A stretch of DNA of 6,560 nt from a bacterium (GTDB lineage: Bacteria; Vulcanimicrobiota; Xenobia; Xenobiales; Xenobiaceae). The notes under the pieces were generated by a model. The model was not told the origin of the DNA. It searched no databases and saw only the letters and a program-made list of their open reading frames with translations. Below are positions 4,601-6,560 of the stretch, in pieces. Location of the stretch: assembly GCA_017444045.1 (NCBI GenBank), contig JAFSXO010000233.1:1-6560 (forward strand). Direction: 5' to 3'. A program made the position numbers and the translations under genes. Numbering within the stretch: position 1 is the first letter of the stretch; each line of letters starts with the position of its first letter.

Positions 4601-6560
4601 AACGGCCCAGCTCATTGAGGTTTTCCAGCAGGTCATCTAAAACCTGGACGCGCTCATACTGCCCTTCGCTGTCAAGCTGAGCTCTGCAGGCCAGCAGCCC
4701 GCGGAAATGCTCCTTCATTTTGGGCATATCGCCTAAATAGGCGCAGGCTTCTGCCAAACCAGCCCGGGCGGTGCACATTTCCATTACGCAGTCCATATCA
4801 TCCGCAAACAGATGCTCATAGGTCTCTAAAGCCCAGCCATAATCGTGGCAGGCCAGCTCGAGCTGACCGGTTTCGATAGCAAGGCGCCCGCGGGCCACAT
4901 GCAGGCTGGCCACCGCCATATCCTCACGGAAGCCGTCTACCAGCGTCTGCAAGCCGTTATCGATAGCGATACGGTACTCCTCCATGGCTTCGGGAATCAT
5001 GCCCATCTCAGTCAGAAGCGCAGCTCTGCTGGCGCTTATGCGGAATACATCCACGCGCGCTTCGGGATTATTGCTGCGCTGCAGCATCTCATAAAAGATA
5101 GTGCGTGCCTGCATAAGGTAGGCAGCCGCATCCTGGGGCTGGCCTGCCGCATGCATCATAGTTCCCGTCAGGCGCTCGGCATCGCCCCACCAGGCCCAGG
5201 CATCGGCGTTGAAATTATCTGCTAAATGCTTTCTGGCGGCAAAGCACACCTTAGTCAGCAAACGGATAGCCTCTGGAGTATAACCGCTGTCGGCAAACAG
5301 ACGCGCGGTTTCAACGCTACCCTCCAACAGGCCTGCCATTAGCTCTCTGGCTAGCTCGGGATGATCGTCTAAACGGCTGGCCACATACCAGAAGGTCTTT
5401 TCTGCCTGCCCTACTCCGCTGCGATCGAGCCAGGCAAAGCCGTTGTCAATGTGCGTGTTCATCTCCTGGAGCCAGATCCTGGCCAGCTCCTGCTGCTCAT
5501 CGGTATAGGCACCAGTTTGGCCTGCATCTGCAGCCTCTGCCGGCATCTCCGCCGCGGGCTGGCCAGAAGTATCTGCTTCGGAGCTGGCATCATCCGGCTC
5601 GATTTCCTCGATAAGCGGCCCTCGGGAGCTTTTTGCCTCGGCAGCCGGCGGATTCTCCAAAGACACCGCACCGCTCTGTTCAGCGCTGTCATCGCGGGCC
5701 TGATAGCTCTCGGCGCTCACTTCAGGCATATCTGAAGCCGCGTCAGACGCGGGAAGGCTCAGATCATCGCCGCTCTTGCCAGGCTCAGTCATAGAGGCTA
5801 GCGTTTCGGCGTCGGGAGCATCCATCACGCCAGTGCTAGCGCCTAAAGCCATGCTGCCGTTAGGCTCAGCCACAGCCTCGCTCTCGCCAAAGATATCGAG
5901 CACCGCGGCGATATCACCCATATCGGCCGTGGCATCTGGCGAATCCGCAAAGCTGTCGGCATTCAACTCGTCAATGTCGGAAGCTGCCGACGCAGAAGCG
6001 TCTGTCGCAGAAACAGACACGGCATCAGAACTCTCTTCTGTAGACTGTTTGGCCTCCGCGGCATCAGCGCTCAGAGGAGCTGGCTCCGCTTCGGACTGAA
6101 TCGTCTGGACAGCTTCGCCTAATGCTCCAGCAGCAGCGGGGGCACCATAAAGCTCAGCCTCGGCAACTGGTTCAGATGCTCCATCGGAAGCCTCACCAGC
6201 GGCAGGAGCGCCATAAAGCTCAGCCTCGGCAACTGGTTCAGATGCGCCAGCGGAAGCATCACCAGCGGCAGGAGCGCCATAAAGCTCAGCATCAGTAACT
6301 GGTTCGGATGCGCCAGCGGAAGCATCACCAGCGGCAGGAGCGCCATAAAGCTCAGCCTCGGCAACTGGTTCGGATGCGTCAGCGGAAGCATCGCCAGCGG
6401 CAGGAGCGCCATAAAGCTCAGCCTCGGCAACTGGTTCAGATGCGTCAGCGGAAGCATCGCCAGCGACAGGAGCGCCATAAAGCTCAGCCTCGGCAACTGG
6501 TTCAGATGCTCCAGCGGAAGCATCGCCAGCGGCAGGAGCGCCAGAAGTCTCAGCCTCGGC
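4587..6560 (-). CDS. large acidic repeat protein with C-terminal TPR-like domain (N terminus outside window)
   Basis: The frame is open from the right edge to a TAG at 4587-4589, giving 657 residues without the true N terminus. The in-frame GTG at 6020 is internal, because the same frame continues through the upstream repeats. Three parts are visible. Residues 1-143 (window numbering) are six and a half 22-residue tandem repeats. Residues ~144-350 are a low-complexity Ala/Ser/Asp/Glu-rich linker with almost no Lys/Arg. Residues ~353-657 are helical, starting YTDEQQELARIWLQEMN. That last part has ~40-residue helix pairs of TPR type, for example ASRAALLTEMGMIPEAMEEY then RIAIDNG (about 510-535) and ARGRLAIETGQLELACHDYG (556-575). 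TPR domains mediate protein-protein contacts, so a scaffold or adaptor role is plausible, but no partner or enzymatic motif is visible. Location is unknown because the N terminus, which would show any signal or anchor, is missing. I do not recognise a named family. The 3' end overlaps the HAD gene tail to tail. Confidence 0.85.
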   Translation of the reverse strand, partial: AEAETSGAPAAGDASAGASEPVAEAELYGAPVAGDASADASEPVAEAELYGAPAAGDASADASEPVAEAELYGAPAAGDASAGASEPVTDAELYGAPAAGDASAGASEPVAEAELYGAPAAGEASDGASEPVAEAELYGAPAAAGALGEAVQTIQSEAEPAPLSADAAEAKQSTEESSDAVSVSATDASASAASDIDELNADSFADSPDATADMGDIAAVLDIFGESEAVAEPNGSMALGASTGVMDAPDAETLASMTEPGKSGDDLSLPASDAASDMPEVSAESYQARDDSAEQSGAVSLENPPAAEAKSSRGPLIEEIEPDDASSEADTSGQPAAEMPAEAADAGQTGAYTDEQQELARIWLQEMNTHIDNGFAWLDRSGVGQAEKTFWYVASRLDDHPELARELMAGLLEGSVETARLFADSGYTPEAIRLLTKVCFAARKHLADNFNADAWAWWGDAERLTGTMMHAAGQPQDAAAYLMQARTIFYEMLQRSNNPEARVDVFRISASRAALLTEMGMIPEAMEEYRIAIDNGLQTLVDGFREDMAVASLHVARGRLAIETGQLELACHDYGWALETYEHLFADDMDCVMEMCTARAGLAEACAYLGDMPKMKEHFRGLLACRAQLDSEGQYERVQVLDDLLENLNELGRSIFG
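6132..6560 (-). repeat. 66-bp in-frame tandem repeat array
   Basis: Six full 66-bp units (boundaries 6560, 6494, 6428, 6362, 6296, 6230 down to 6165) and a half unit (6164-6132) are visible; the array probably continues past the window. Each encodes 22 residues starting AEAELYGAPAAG and ending ASEPV. The landmark CCATAA on the + strand recurs at 6145, 6211, 6277, 6343, 6409 and 6475, exactly 66 apart. Unit differences are few: TS for LY in the outermost unit, Val for Ala in unit 2, Asp/Gly exchange at position 17, TD for AE in unit 5, and Glu/Asp substitutions in unit 6. The inner half unit is the most eroded, running into AAAGALGEAV. Because 66 is a multiple of three, copy-number change keeps the frame open. 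Confidence 0.95.

Noticed and set aside
6018..6020. GTG at 6020 as the start of the TPR protein
   Set aside because: No ribosome site nearby, and the same frame continues through 180 more codons to the window edge including the repeat array.
5776..6099. plus-strand frame opposite the acidic linker
   Set aside because: Low-complexity Ala/Ser product antisense to a coding region, with no ribosome site; a compositional shadow.
6119..6523. 134-codon minus-strand frame encoding a Leu/Pro-rich repeat (HLNQLPRLSFMALLPL)
   Set aside because: It is a shifted-frame reading of the 66-bp repeats; any frame stays open when the unit is a multiple of three and stop-free. The Ala/Glu frame continues into the TPR domain and is the real one.
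6132..6560. CRISPR array
   Set aside because: Units are contiguous with no unique spacers, have a 66-bp period and are in frame with a protein gene.

Overview
This 6.56 kb stretch of about 50% G+C bacterial chromosome carries six protein genes, two of them cut by the window edges, and one doubtful small ORF. The gene content suggests a diderm anaerobe. RicT (YaaT) is typical of Firmicutes and some other anaerobes. The asparaginase has a classic signal peptide, so it is exported, probably to a periplasm. The WYL regulator is of a type common in Clostridia and Negativicutes. The HAD phosphatase, however, resembles the enterobacterial YniC/HxpB group. Negativicutes is my first guess, with Desulfovibrionaceae or Succinivibrionaceae possible. 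The sequence alone does not settle it.

Layout: (1) 2-754 (+) is the C-terminal part of RicT; its reading frame is open to the left edge. (2) 755-968 is a gap with a possible 35-codon hydrophobic ORF (776-883). (3) 969-1217 (+) encodes an 82-residue acidic protein of unknown function behind a very strong Shine-Dalgarno sequence. (4) 1218-1486 is a non-coding interval between convergent genes, with two strong hairpins and several copies of a short dispersed repeat. (5) 1487-2584 (-) is a secreted type II L-asparaginase. (6) 2585-2880 is a divergent intergenic region with an extended -10 promoter for the regulator and an inverted copy of the dispersed repeat. (7) 2881-3861 (+) is a WYL-domain transcription factor. 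(8) 3932-4600 (+) is a HAD sugar-phosphate phosphatase. (9) 4587-6560 (-) is a large acidic protein with a C-terminal TPR-like helical domain. Toward its N terminus it has a 66-bp (22-residue) tandem repeat that runs off the right edge.

How the genes relate: the asparaginase and WYL gene are divergent and share a control region, so regulation of one by the other is plausible but unproven. The WYL and HAD genes are co-directional with a 70-nt gap and no obvious terminator, so they may be co-transcribed. The HAD gene and the repeat-protein gene converge and overlap by 14 nt. I see no CRISPR array, tRNA, rRNA, transposase or phage gene, and nothing that clearly forms a new multi-gene system. The least conventional items are the tandem-repeat TPR protein, the dispersed repeats flanking the asparaginase gene, and the two uncharacterised small proteins after ricT.
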